Of a stretch of DNA of 64,000 bases, positions 1-11,452 are shown piece by piece. This DNA comes from Colocasia esculenta (Eukaryota > Streptophyta > Magnoliopsida > Alismatales > Araceae). The position numbers were made by a program, and so were the translations under genes. The notes under the pieces are model-generated. The model saw only the letters and a list, made by a program, of their open reading frames with translations, made no database searches and was not told where the DNA came from. Every line of letters begins with the position of its first letter. Position 1 is the first letter of the stretch. Location: NCBI GenBank assembly GCA_014218235.1, contig CM024763.1, forward strand, positions 84,430,244 through 84,494,243. The letters run 5' to 3'.

Positions 1-528
1 ATCTTTGCTAGAGGATTTGATTTGTGTTGGTCTTGATTTAGCTTGTGTTTTGTGAGCTATTGAGCTCGGTTTGTGTGAGTTGTCTACTCAGTGTGTGGTT
101 GAGTAAGTGTGCTCAGTTTTTGGAGCGGGTGTGCTCTAGAATTTGTGTGTATGTTGTTGAACTCAAGTGTGTTGGAGTCATCATGCTCCAGTGTGAGTTG
201 TACTCAAATTTTGAGTAGTTGTCCTCACTGTGTGAGGGGGACATAGGGATCACAAGTGTGATTTCGAACCACCTAAAAAATCCTATGTGCAATGGTTTGA
301 ATTGTTGATCTACGTTAGATGATTACATAGGATTGTAGTTTCACACTAATTGCCTAATTGTCTCACACCTCCTCTTACACACTCACATATCAGATTTGGA
401 AATTATTGTTGTGATTAGATCTCTGAGTCAAAGCAGTTTTTAATTTTCCTAAGCTTCCGCAAAAATTGGCAACAGATCTATTCAACCCCCCCTTCTAGAT
501 CTGCTTCACCTAATCACTCGATCCTACA
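1..528 (+). repeat. 3' portion of the 5' LTR of element A
   Basis: This stretch repeats at about 10920-11450 with scattered substitutions and ends in the same CCTACA. The window begins inside the LTR, so its U3 and promoter are not visible here. Several differences are CpG to CpA or TpG changes in this copy (for example around 178-184 compared with 11097-11103), as expected after methylation and deamination. Confidence 0.93.
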
Positions 529-530
529 AT

Positions 531-548
531 TGGTATCAGTGCGGGTTC
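531..548 (+). other. Primer binding site of element A
   Basis: TGGTATCAGTGCGGGTTC starts two bases after the LTR end. It matches the complement of the 3' end of plant initiator methionine tRNA apart from a mismatch (T for A) in the CAGAGC part. It primes minus-strand DNA synthesis. Confidence 0.85.
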
Positions 549-644
549 ACAATTGTTCTGATTGATTTGAGTGTTTTTGTCTTCTTTTGTGTGACACTTG
601 CTTGAATTGGTTGATTGTCTTGTTTCTATTTTGCTTCCTACTTA

Positions 645-2757
645 ATGGATTCTCGAGGTTTTGTTGCTGAAGGTCATTCCATTAATAGACCACCATTTTT
701 CAATGGGTCAGATTACTCTTATTGGAAAATCCCATGCAAGTTTTTCCTAAGGCTCAAAACTATGAAATCTGGAAGGTAGTTGAAGTGGGTCCTTATGAAA
801 ATCAAGGAGATGAGGAGAATTGGACTAGAGAACAGATTAGGAGGGCCACTCTTAACTACAGTGCCATGAACATGCTTCAGTGTGCAGTCCACCCTAAAGA
901 ATATTCAAGAAAATCCATGTGTAAATCTGCTAAAGAGATGTGGGATAAACTTGAATTAATGTATGAGGGAACATCTCAAGTTAGGGAAACTAAAGCAAAC
1001 ATACTTGTTTCTGAATATGAATTATTCATGATGAAATCTGATGAATCAATTTCTGAAATGTTTGCTAGGTTTATGACAATTGTCAATGGACTGAAGGCAC
1101 TAGGTAAAGAGTACACTGATGCTGATTTGGTAAGAAAAATTTTGCATTCTCTTTCATCTATCTGGCATACTAAGGCCACTATGATTGAAGATTCTAAGGA
1201 TTTGTCCAAAATCTCTTTGGATGAACTCATAGGATCTTTAATGACATATGAAATAAATTTGAAAAGAAATGAAGAGCATATGCTTAAGACCAAACCAGTA
1301 GCACTTAAAGCCTCATCAAGTAACAAAGATAAAATTCAAGAGAAATCAAGTTCTGAAGAGTCTGAGTCCAATGAGGATGAACTTGCCCTCATGACTAGGC
1401 AATTCAGAAAATTTCTAAAATCAAGAAAAGGAAGATTCACTGGAAAGAAGAAATTTTCTTCTGGAAAAAGGAATATTTCTTTTTCAAATGCTAATTCTAA
1501 TAGAAATCAAAAAATTGATGAGACTATTATTTGCTACAGGTGCAACAAGGCAGGACATATGAAAGGGGAATGTCCTGAGAATAAAAAGGACAAGTACAAA
1601 AAGAACAACAAAATGAAGAAGCCTAGAGCTATAGCAACTTGGTCAGATGATGATCAAAGTGAGGATGAAGAAGAGAAGTCCTCAAGCTCAGGGAATGAGA
1701 AGCTATGTTTTATGGCCAACAGCAGTGATGGAAAGGTAAGTACTTCCTTTGAACAATATACTATTAAAGATTGGCAAGATGCATATGCTGAGTTGGTTGA
1801 AAAATTTTTTGAAATAAGAAAAGACAACAAATATCTGAAAAAGAAATTTGAAAATGCCATGCATGATACTTCATTGAATAGAAGAATTTCTGAACTTGAA
1901 AATGAAGCATATGAACTCAATGAAGAAAAGGAAAAACTTCTGAATGAAATTGATGAATTCAAACTTGCATCTCAAAAGGCCAGTAATGATTTAAAAAACT
2001 TTCTGAAAAAATGGAATTGCAACAAAGGGAAAAGCAACAAGCTATTGATGTGATTCAGAATTTGAAAAACTTGCTGGAAGAAAAGGAACAAGTAATTGAA
2101 ACCATCACAAAAGGAAAAGACAATCTTGATGCCTTGCTAGGAGCAAAAATGAGAACTGAGAAACATGGACTAGGATTCACCACACAAAAATCCTTGAAGA
2201 ATAAATCTGGTGAAAAGAAAGAAGATTCTTCAAAAACTCCCTTGATAAAATTTGTTAAAAGTGCTAGTCCAGAAATTAATAATAAACAAGTGTCAAATAA
2301 CACATCTGAAATGTCCAAGAATCACAATAAAAAGAATGTTTCTAAACAAAAGAAACAAAACAGATCAACACACACCACTGATAGGTCTACACCAGTCCAA
2401 CACAGGTCGATCTGTCCAACTCTGAAAATCAACAATCAGTTAAACAGAAAATCAAACAAAAATTTAAAAAATAATCAAAACACAAAAGGAAACTTTCATG
2501 ATAATTCTTGGAGATTCAAGACAACACATCAATCTGATTGGATCAAATCTTGGAATCAATGGTATCATAATCCTTATTGGTACCATTCACAATTCTTTTA
2601 TCTAAACTTTCCAAGATACCAACAGAATCCTTGGTTTGAATTTCCATACATGAATAATCAACCAAATTGCATAATCTCCATGCTCATGAAAGAAAGAACA
2701 CTGGTGTTTTCGTTCCAAAAAGAAATGTTGAATTGGCAAAAGAGAAATCATTTCTGA
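645..2757 (+). pseudogene. gag: gag (capsid/nucleocapsid) of element A, frameshifted
   Basis: The ATG at 645 opens a reading that starts like other copia gags in this window (RPPFF.G then YWK). It shifts frame near 745, after which 722-2053 is open for 443 codons. The middle is the UBN2-type copia gag domain. A CCHC zinc knuckle (Cys271, Cys274, His279, Cys284 of the 722 frame; bases 1532-1573) binds nucleic acid. Downstream is a Glu/Lys-rich coiled-coil stretch that passes into a second frame (2011-2757) rich in Asn, Lys and Trp. The product would form the virus-like particle. At least two frame changes make it a pseudogene. Confidence 0.88.
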
Positions 2758-2829
2758 AATAAAGAAAATGCCAAAAACAACTCAAATATGGATTAGAAAA
2801 GATCTATTGTCTCTGCTCAAACACACTGA

Positions 2830-3468
2830 TGGTCCCAACAATGTTTGGGTACCAAAATCTTCTCTTCTCTGATTTGATTTTTGAAGGAAGGTCGTACACC
2901 CAACTCCAATGTATGATTTCTTAATAGTGGGTGTTCACGACACATGACAGGAGACAGAACAAAGTTCTCATTTCTAATTGAAAAGGTGGGAGGATCTGTC
3001 ACTTTTGGAGGTAAAAATAAGGGGAAAATCATTGGATCTCGAAAGGTTGGTAAATCCTCCTCAAACTCAATTGAAAATGTTCTGTTAGTTGATGGTTTGA
3101 ACTATAATTTGTTAAGCATAAGCCAACTATGTGACAAAGGTCACAAGGTTGTGTTTGAATCAGATTTTTGAAAAATAATTGACTCTTCAACTGAAAAAAT
3201 AAAATTCTTTCGCAAGAGAGAAAACAATGTTTACATGATCAATCTTGATAAAAACTTTGCTAAAAACATTTGCTTAGTTGCAAATAAAGATGAAGTTGTA
3301 TGGACGTGGCATAAAAGACTTGGTCATGCAAGTTTCAACACAATAAACAAACTTTTAAGGCTAAATTTAGTTAAAGGGCTTCCTGATCTTTTCCAAACAT
3401 TGAGAATCAACTTTGTGGGATATGTGCTCAAGGAAAACAAACCAGAAAATCTTTTAAAACTTCAATGA
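2830..3468 (+). pseudogene. pol: Protease and gag-pre-integrase region of element A
   Basis: A GPNNVWVPK stretch (from about 2832) leads into the aspartic protease. The active-site motif reads N-S-G-C-S-R-H-M-T-G-D: the catalytic Asp position is AAT (Asn, 2923-2925), and an in-frame TGA stands three codons before it (2914-2916). The 75-codon segment 2944-3171 carries the rest of the protease, ending in a LLSISQLCDKG block. The next open segment (3235-3468) has WHKRLGH, the His pair of the integrase zinc finger. A frameshift near 3410 puts the two finger cysteines (about 3413-3424) in another frame. Confidence 0.85.
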
Positions 3469-4200
3469 TGTACTCACATCTAAGCCACTAGAATTGCTTC
3501 ATATGGACCTTTTTGGACCAACAAGGATTCTTAGTCTTAGTGGCAAAAGATATGGTTTGTCATCATTGATGATTTTACTAGATATACTTGGGTTATTTTT
3601 TTATCCACAAAAGTGATGCTTGTCTAGAATTCAGAAACTTCTGCAACCATGCCTTAACAGGTTTTTCACATAAAATCAAATCCATTTTAACTGATCATGG
3701 GGGTGAATTTGAAAATAAAACTTTTTTCTGATTTGTGTGTTGAACTAAACATTTTCCATAAATTCTCATATTCAAGAACTCCAGAACAAAATGGAGTTGT
3801 GGAAAGGAAGAATAGAACACTTGTGGAAATGGCTAGATCCATGCTCTTGGAAAGCAAACTGTCCAAATTCTTCTGGACTGAAGCTGTGAACACAGCAAAT
3901 CACATTCTAAATAGAGCATTTGTCAGACCAAAAATCAGAAAAAAAAAAACCCCCCTATGAACTGTTGAAAAATAAAAAGCCAACTTTGTCTTACTTTAAA
4001 GTCTTTGGTTGTGAATGCTTTGTACATAATAACAATAAAGAAAATCTTGATAAATTTGATGCCAAAAGTCATGAAGCCATTTTTCTTGGCTATTCAGAAA
4101 TCTCTAGAGCTTTTATAGTGTACATTCTCAAAAATAAAACTGTGGAAGAATCTCCACAAGTAGTCTTTGAGGAAGATAAAGACTTACTTGAAAGTCTGGA
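3413..4200 (+). pseudogene. pol: Integrase of element A, broken
   Basis: The DDE catalytic triad can be followed across frames: Asp in LLHMDLFGP (about 3496-3522), Asp in LTDHGGEFEN (about 3688-3717), and Glu in GVVERKNRT (about 3795-3821). A stop or frame change falls in the T-rich tract near 3722-3731 and another in the A/C run at 3938-3957. The part after the core (FKVFGCECFV, then KFDAKSHEAIFLGYS) is the usual copia integrase C-terminal block. The enzyme would insert the cDNA and make the 5-bp target duplication. Confidence 0.87.
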
Positions 4201-4411
4201 CAACCATTCACCTACCTCAAGTGGATCAGGTAATATTGTTCTAGACCTGAATGCATCTCAAGAGGTAATTCCTGAAAACAGATTTTTGAGAGATCATCCA
4301 ATTGAGAATGTAGTTGGCAATGTACATGATAGAGTTAGAACTAGATCATCTTTTTTGAATACAATAAATGAAGACCCACTAGCACTAATTTCCCAGATTG
4401 AACCCAAGTCA

Positions 4412-5250
4412 ATTGATGAAGCTCTAATGAGTGAAGATTGGATCAATGCAATGCATGATGAACTTCATCAATTCGACAGAAATCAAGTGTGGGAATTAGT
4501 ACCTAGACCTAGTGGCCAATCTGTTATTGGCACTAGATGGGTATTTAGAAATAAATTGAATGAAAATGGATAGGTTGTTAGGAATAAAGCTAGACTAGTT
4601 GCCAAGGGGTACAATCAAGAGTTTGGTATTGATTTTGAAGAGTCATATGCCCCTGTAGCTAGGCTAGAAGCTATGAGGATATTCCTTGCTTTTGCATCAT
4701 CTCTGAAATTTAAAGTTTATCAAATGGATGTCAAAAGTTCCTTTTTAAATGGTTACATCAAAGAAAATGTTTTTGTAGAACAACCTCCAGGTTTTGAAAA
4801 TGAAAATTTTCTTGATCATGTTTTCAAACTTCATAAGGCTCTTTATGGTCTCAAGCAAGCTCCAAGAGCTTGGTATGACCGTTTGAGTTCATTTTTATTG
4901 GATAAGGGATAAACTCGAGGTAATGTTGATCAAACCTTGTTTACAAAAATAGTAAGTGAACAAATAATTGTTGTCCAAATTTATGTTGATGACATAATTT
5001 TTGGATCCACAAATAAAGATTTGTGCACTGAATTTGCTAACCAAATGAAAACTAAATTTGAAATGAGCTTAATGGGTAATTTACAATTCTTTTTGGGATT
5101 GCAGGTTAACCAAACCAGTGAAGGGATCTTTGTAAGTCAAACAAATTATGTCAAAGAACTCCTGAAAAGGTTTGACTTTCAGAACCTCAAGCACTCAAGC
5201 ACACCAATTGCAGTAAATGTAAAACTAGAAGAAGACTCACTTGGTAAGTC
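4412..5250 (+). pseudogene. pol: Reverse transcriptase of element A (RVT_2 family), two internal stops
   Basis: Copia-type reverse transcriptase in one frame from about 4412, with blocks VWELVPRP, GTRWVFRNK, QMDVKSSFLNG and HKALYGLKQAPRAWY. The catalytic YVDD box is intact at 4982-4993. Premature stops are TAG at 4571-4573 and TAA at 4909-4911. Both lie inside conserved blocks, so the protein cannot be made whole. It would copy element RNA into DNA inside the Gag particle. Confidence 0.92.
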
Positions 5251-5378
5251 AGTAGACCCAAAGACATACAGATGTATGATTGGTTCTCTACTTTATCTCA
5301 CTACTTCTAGACCTGATATTCAATTTAGTGTGTGCTTGTGTGCAAGGTTTCAAGCTAATCCTAAAGAAAGTCACATGT

Positions 5379-5935
5379 GAGCTGTCAAAAGAATTTTTAA
5401 ATATCTTGTTGGAACATGTGAACTTGGCATTTGGTATCCTACTGGTTGTAAATTCGATTTGATTGCTTATTGTGATGTTGATTATTTGGGTTGTAAGCTT
5501 GATAGAAAAAGTACTAGTGGTTTGTGCTTATATCTAGGTGGATGCTTGATTTCTTGGGCTTCCAAAAAGCAGCACTCAGTTGCTCTATCCACTGCAGAGG
5601 CTGAGTATGTTGCGGCTGGTTGTTGTGGCGCCCAAATTCTTTGGGTGAAACACCAGCTCCTAGACTATAATCATGAGTTAGGATGCATTCCCATTTTATG
5701 TGACAACACTAGTGCCATTAATTTGTCTAAAAATCCTATACAGCATTCACTCACAAAACACATTGATATAAGGCATCATTTCTTAAGGGATGAGGTAGCT
5801 AAGAAATCTTTTGAGCTTCATTTCATTGAAATTGAAAATCAAATTGCTGATATTTTCACCAAGCCTCTTCCAGAAAATAGATTTTCATCTTTAAGGAGAG
5901 AGCTTGGGTTATGCAAATGTCCACATTCTTCTTGA
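5379..5935 (+). pseudogene. pol: RNase H domain of element A, end of pol
   Basis: After a TGA at 5378-5380 the frame continues with VKRIFKYLVGT, then the RNase H core: Asp in AYCDVDYLGC, Glu in STAEAEYVAA, Asp in LCDNTSAI, and the HIDIRHHFLRDEV tail with ADIFTKPL, which is typical of the copia pol C-terminus. It ends at 5935. RNase H removes the RNA template and leaves the polypurine primer. The catalytic residues are all present in this segment. Confidence 0.92.
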
Positions 5936-7657
5936 CCTCTCCATCATTGGGTTGAGTGTTATATGTGTCTTTGTTCAAGCACACTCTGAGGGTGAGTAAT
6001 TACTTCATGATGTAAATATTCCTTTCAGTTTACATTCTTTTATCTATTTTCTTTGCCAATGAAACACTTTCCATTTTTTGCAACTCAGTTCCTCAATCTC
6101 ACATTGCATTGGCATTCTTGGTATATCAAATAGTGATTTGAAGGAAGACAAGTTAGGCTTGTCTGGACACTTTCACTATGCGTGAGTATATGTCTCCGCC
6201 AAGTATCAAGAGTCTTGTACGCAATTGTTGAGGGGGAGTCCCTGTTATTCAATAATAAAAAAAACATTCTTATTTTCATTCAAATCCTTTGATTCTCTTT
6301 ATCTTAATGGAAGACTTCTAGAATCAACAACTCAGGGGGAGCTACAGAATTCATAATTCTTTTCTTACATAAACTCACCATTAAATCATTGTGTTGCCAT
6401 AATTCCAATTCATGAGATGTTCATTAATTTTCTCAAAAGAAACCACAAAATGACTCTTTGACTGATCTACTACATCTTTACAGTCAATCTTCAAATATTC
6501 TGACTTCCTAAAGTAATTAAATTTCTTAAAGACATGAAGCTCAAATGTGCATTGAATTTAGACATCTCTTTTACAACTGATGAGGAAAAAGGTTGTATTC
6601 AGTTTTATAATATTCTCCTTCAATGTTTCTTTCTACAGAGCAATGGCACTAATGCTGAGAAACTACAAACCTTCACACAGAATGAAGTGCCATGTATGTC
6701 ATGAGGTGTTTTTGCTATCTCTGTTCCAAGGGGTCAAACAGAATAAAATAAAAAATCCTTACAATATTGATGATAACTGAGTAACTGTAAATATTGGCGT
6801 CTTATAAACGTATATTTTCATGTCAAAAGGTTATCATTTGCCCCTTTGAAACTAGATAATGAGCAAATCTTTAGTAATCAGGGACTATGGTGTGTAAAAA
6901 GTATTAGTTCCTGTGTGAACAAGATTTACTACATTTGATAGATTGATTAAAAATAATAATAATAATAATAATAAACATATATGTCCAAGGAGAATCAATC
7001 AAAACAAACAACCTTGCCCCAACTCAGATTGCTTCAGACTGTTTAGTTTCATCACAACTGACTTCATTCTAAAAGAAATTTTCATTACTTTGGATTAGAA
7101 GAATATGAAAGATTGCCATTGACTGTATTGAATGCCCTATATCATTCAAAATGTCATTTCAGTGTTTCATTACAATCAATTAACATCTCTTGTAGGCTGT
7201 TGTTTAACCCTTGATTTAATAATGGGCTTTTGTTAAGAAATGACAAATGAATTCTTTGACATATTAAAAATCCTTGACAAGTTGATTCCATACTTCTTTC
7301 ATCATCATAAAGACTTCCTTCCAGTTTTTCCTGTACATATCATCAGTGTTTGTCCAGCCAGGTCGACACAGTCCTCTTCATGTGTCGACACCATCATTGG
7401 TCAGGTCGACACAATCCCCTCCTATGTCAACACCACTACTTCTCCAGGCGGATTTCTTCATCTGACACTGTTTAGGGTAAGGTGTACCGGCGGCTCATCT
7501 TACCTCTTCATCTCTTCTATGGGACCTTTTTCTATGCCCTTCTTTGTAGGTCGACCCACCACCCCCTTTTCATATCCAGGGAAACAGGAGATTTCTCTCT
7601 TGTTCCTGCCATCTCCTCCTCCTCTCCATCATCTTCCTCTCTTCTCTGCTTGTTGCG
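5936..7657 (+). other. Non-coding spacer between pol and the envelope-like ORF of element A
   Basis: No ORF with recognisable domains. Two polypurine-like tracts lie at about 6229-6239 and 6333-6342. A block at 6118-6240 is clearly homologous to 36990-37110 of element B (shared words GGTATATCAAAT, TATGCGTGAGTA and CTCCGCCAAGTA), so it is conserved non-coding sequence. An AAT microsatellite sits at 6952-6974. The array at 7360-7433 is listed separately. Confidence 0.7.
7360..7433 (+). repeat. Internal array of the GTGTCGACAC motif (element A)
   Basis: Four copies of the palindrome or close variants begin at 7360, 7382, 7403 and 7424, so start-to-start steps are 22, 21 and 21 bp. The word is the same as that in this element's own LTR (10102-10355). 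Function is not known. Confidence 0.8.
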
Positions 7658-9589
7658 ATGCCTCCCAAGCAGACACCAAAAAGGTGTGTGAGGTCTAGGG
7701 CTTCTGCTCATGGGGTTGTAATCGAAGAACCTCCAACTGAACGTCGGAGCAAGTGCCGCCATGATCCAACACAGCAACAAGATGTGTCTTCACCCTCTGC
7801 AACTCCCTCCAAGCGAGGCATCTTCTGGTCACAGGAAATCCCTCAAAGTGTCTCGTCATCCCCGGAGGAAGCTTCTATCCAGTTCTTTAGACACTTCGGA
7901 GGAATCCTCCTCCACCTCATCTCGGTCTTCCAATCCCTCTGAGGCTACTCCTTCCAAGATACTCACTGAAGGGAAACCTATTCTCAAGCCTAGGGATATT
8001 GATTTGCAAGATGAGAACTTTGCCAGTGCATTTCTCGATTTCATCAACTTTTTCAAGTTTCAAGGCTGGCTGCCCTTTATTTCTGAATTTCGTACTTTCT
8101 ACCCTAGACTGGTGCAAGAATTCTATCAGAATTTGTCTGTTGAACCAGATGGTTTTCAATCTGAAGTGAAAGGGGTTTCTATTCTCTTATCCACTGAGCT
8201 GGCTTCTAGACTTTTCAAGATTTTTGATGAAGGGGAAGATTACCATAACTTTGAATTTGACTTGCATGAAGCATACACCTTGCTTACTGGTCTGCCTCAT
8301 GATCAAACAGACTCTAGGCAAACCTATGTCACCAAGTTCAATACAAACACATTTCCACCTATACTTCGGTTAATTCATCACATTCTCACTACGATTATCA
8401 CACCACAAGGTGGTGGAAGGGACAGGCTCACAGACATTCAGAGGTTTGTCTTGTATTGCATGATGAAGGATATCAAGGTCAATTTGAATGTGATCATGTA
8501 TCAAATATTGTCTGAAACAACCAGGACGGATCTTCATAGATCATTGCCATATGATGCACATCTAACTGTTGTATTTCAGCATTTTGGTGTTTCTTTTGCA
8601 AATAAAAAAGTTCAATCCATTCCACAAAACAATATTTATTGTTTAAAACATTTGCAAAAATTTATGGGTTTTCGGATTGAGGGTGCTCAAGTTTTTCGTG
8701 GGCCAATTATTGAGCCACTTGCTACACCTGAAGTAGAGGCACAGCCTCCTGCTGTTCAATCACCACAACCTGCTCCAGAGGTTCAGCCCTCACCTGAGGT
8801 TGAAGTCCAAGTTCCTCCAAATACACACACTCACCCACACTACCTGGTTCTTCACCTCCACCTCATGATGTAGATCCTCCATCCTTCTTTCCCCAATTCC
8901 CTGGTTCAGCATCTACTTCTACTGGTGGACTTTCTGTTCCACCAGAGCTGTATACCTTTCTTGAAGACAAGTTTGCCACTTTCAATTCTTCTATTCAACA
9001 ACTGGCAGACAGATTTGAGCTTCGAATTCAAAGGTTGGAAAGTACAGTTAATGGTCAGTTCATTAGACAGAAAGAGCTGCCAGAACATGCAACCCATAGA
9101 TTCAACAGGCTTATTGGCACCTTGGGCGATTCTTGTGGCCAATTGAAAGAACTTCAAGACAAGCTTGAAACTATTCTCCAAGGCATTTTAGCTAACACTC
9201 AGCGAGGTCTTTTCAATATTCAGGAAGCTGTCTCTCAAGTGTCTAAGACTCCACTATCTTTTGCTCACTTGGTTGATGATATGGAAGGCATGAAGAACTT
9301 GTTAGCTCATATTGATCAGGAAATGGCAGCTCTCAAGAGTGAGCTTCGTTCTTTTCACAGACATGGCACTATTCCAAGCTCTTCTTCAGCATCCCCACCT
9401 GTGTCAGCTGATCTCAGCTCTTTTCAAGCAACTATGTATGACAATCATCAACGCATGGAAGAACTGTTGCATACTCGTTTGGCCACCATGCAATCTCAGC
9501 TGAGGACAAACTTATCTGCTATGGAGGCCAGAATGCAGTCTATAGAATCTATTTTACTCCCTCTCCCCCCTCCACCTCCATCCTCTTGA
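7658..9589 (+). pseudogene. Envelope-like third ORF of element A, two frameshifts
   Basis: Starts at ATG 7658 with a basic, Ser/Pro-rich N-terminus, changes frame near 7820-7850, is open as 7761-8873, changes frame again near 8838, and ends at 9589. The middle has the block YPRLVQEFYQNL followed by GVSILLSTELASRLF, which fits the 'putative plant transposon protein' domain seen in envelope-like proteins of Sireviruses and of Athila-type elements. A proline-rich hinge (about 8720-8900) is followed by a long helical, heptad-like segment (about 8950-9520) and a Pro-rich tail. I see no clear signal peptide or transmembrane segment, so an envelope function is inference from family naming only. Confidence 0.78.
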
Positions 9590-9860
9590 TGGATTTTCTT
9601 GTTTTGATGCTGTCAAAGGGGGAGAAGGGTTGGTTCATGGGATGCTTGTTAGCAACTTTTTGTTTTTGACTATGACAACTATCATATTTTGTAGAAAATC
9701 TCTTTTAATGACAATTGTTGGTATAATGAACATGTTGAATGTCCTTGCTATGGTTCTTGTATGCTTGGAACTATGTGAATGAATGACTCAAAAATCACAT
9801 GTATAAGAAAATCAAACTTCCATGTTGATTCATTGTTGCCATCATCAAAAAGGGGGAGAA
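9590..9860 (+). other. 3' non-coding region and polypurine tracts of element A
   Basis: Two polypurine tracts, CAAAGGGGGAGAAGGG at about 9615-9630 and the terminal AAAAAGGGGGAGAA ending at 9860, immediately before the LTR. CATCATCAAAA (9840-9850) pairs with TTTTGATGATG inside the LTR (9918-9928), so the plus-strand primer site sits in the loop of an inverted repeat. The rest shows nothing else. Confidence 0.85.
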
Positions 9861-10101
9861 TGTTGGGTTGAGTGTGGTTCTACAATTTTTTTAACTAATC
9901 TCCCTCTCTCTCTCTAGTTTTGATGATGACATTATGTGATTTTGTGCTTGTTGGGTTGAACATGGTACATACCTCCTTCATAGAATAATAATGCCCAACC
10001 AACATGGTTTGAACACTTTACACTTCATACTTTGATGATAATGTATTGTGCTAATAGTTTATATGTTAAATTTTCAGGGCCATACAGTTTTTGTCATGGT
10101 G

Positions 10102-10355
10102 GTGTTGACACATCCCTTGGGGGTGTCGACACTAGATTACTGTCCCTGAAGCCATATTTGAAGATAGGGTCAAAGTGTGTCGACACACTCAATGGTGGTG
10201 TTGACACTAGTTCTGGATTCCAGGAGACCCTTTTGTCTGACTGGGACAGTGTGTCGACACACTCAATAGTGGTGTCGACACTAGACCCAGTTTCCAGGAG
10301 ATGATTTTGCCCGTCTGGGACAGTGTGTCGACAAACTCAATAGGGGTGTCGACAC
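10102..10355 (+). repeat. Four phased palindrome pairs in the U3 of element A
   Basis: GTGTCGACAC or one-base variants start at 10102/10123, 10177/10198, 10251/10272 and 10325/10346. Within each pair the step is exactly 21 bp. Pairs repeat every 75, 74 and 74 bp. The array lies about 120 bp upstream of the TATA box. It looks like an enhancer or protein-binding platform; this is inference from position and symmetry. Confidence 0.9.
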
Positions 10356-10473
10356 ACTCCGGCTGAAGTCTTCTCATCTGATTCCTCTGGACACGTGGCC
10401 GCTTGGGGTTCAAGGGGACTTGCCTTGGATCATGTGCCCACGCACCCCAAGGGTACAATTGAACTTATGGGGC

Positions 10474-10481
10474 TATATATA
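10474..10481 (+). promoter_or_regulatory. TATA box of the element A LTR
   Basis: TATATATA in the context GGCTATATATACCCCC, downstream of the palindrome array and inside the LTR. This placement fits a pol II promoter at the U3/R border. Confidence 0.7.
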
Positions 10482-11452
10482 CCCCCAATTATCGGCCCCC
10501 CAAATGAGAGGAGACCTCCAGAATATTCCAGTAAAAGCTTTTGGCGGAAAAAAGGGGAATCTCCCGCTCTCATTCATCTCGTTGCTGTGGTGATTCATCT
10601 ACATCCTTGGACAGCACAAGGAATCGAAGGAGAGCTCTGAAGAAGGAGCTGAAGCACTTCTCAAAGGAGCAGATCCAGCAGAAGCAAGAAATTGAAGGGA
10701 ATTTCTGGTGATCCAAAGGCTACTAAAGCAGAGCATCGCCAAGTGATTGAAAGCATCAACGAATCTCTTCAATTCAACCTTCTGCAACAGAATCTCCATC
10801 GGAGAATACAAATACTGTATCTATTCCTATCATTTCTGAAGTTGTTCTTCTGATTCATCCATGGGATTTGTGCATGAAGCATTGCACAAGTTTCTGTGAA
10901 TGAATTTGTCTTGAATCAGATCTTTGCTAGAGGATTTGATTTGTGTTGGTCTTGATCTAGCTTGTGTTTTGTGAGATATTGAGCTCGGTTTGTGTGAGTT
11001 GTCTACTCAGTGTGTGGTTGAGAAAGTGTGCTCAGTTTCTAGAGCGAGTGTGCTCTAGAATTTGTGTGTAAGTTGTTGAACTCAAGTGTGTTGGAGTCGT
11101 CGTGCTCCAGTGTGAGTTGTACTCAAATTTTGAGTAATGTGTCCTCACTGTGTGAGGGGTGGACGTCGGGATCACAAGTGTGAATTCTGAACCACCTAAA
11201 AACTCCTATGTGCAATGGTTTGAATTGTTGATCTGCGTTAGATGATTACATAGGATTGCAGTTTCACACTAATTACCTAATTGTCTCACACCTCCTCTTA
11301 CACACACACATATCAGATTTGGAAATTATTGTTGTGATTAGATCTCTGAGTCAAAGTAGTTTTTAATTTTCCTAAGCTTCCGCAAAAATTGGCAACAGAT
11401 CTATTCAACCCCCCTTCTAGATCTGCTTCACCTAATCACTCGATCCTACAAG

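Larger units (their letters stand above)
1..11450 (+). mobile_element. Sirevirus-type Ty1/copia element A (5' end outside window)
   Basis: Order read from the sequence: end of a 5' LTR, primer binding site, gag, protease, integrase, reverse transcriptase, RNase H, a 1.7-kb spacer, an envelope-like ORF, a polypurine tract and a full 3' LTR. Integrase before reverse transcriptase is the copia order. The envelope-like ORF after pol, repeated polypurine tracts and an inverted repeat around the terminal tract (9840-9850 with 9918-9928) are Sirevirus traits. The 3' flank AGATG at 11451-11455 should be the target duplication; its partner lies left of the window. The coding regions hold many stops and frameshifts, and the LTR copies differ by a few percent over 528 bp by eye, so this is an old, dead copy. 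Confidence 0.93.
9861..11450 (+). repeat. 3' LTR of element A (1,590 bp)
   Basis: Begins TGTTGGG directly after the polypurine tract and ends CCTACA, the same end as the 5' copy at 528. U3 holds the palindrome array (10102-10355) and a TATA box at 10474. The next bases (11451 on) are gypsy gag coding sequence, which fixes the border. Confidence 0.95.

Noticed and set aside
976..1326. Minus-strand frames opposite gag of element A (also 1654-1962 and 2055-2318)
   Set aside because: Shadows of the A-rich gag coding strand; no motifs.
10861..11450. A second element starting at 10920, because the text repeats position 1
   Set aside because: The repeat is the 3' part of the LTR of element A; the LTR start is at 9861 after the polypurine tract.
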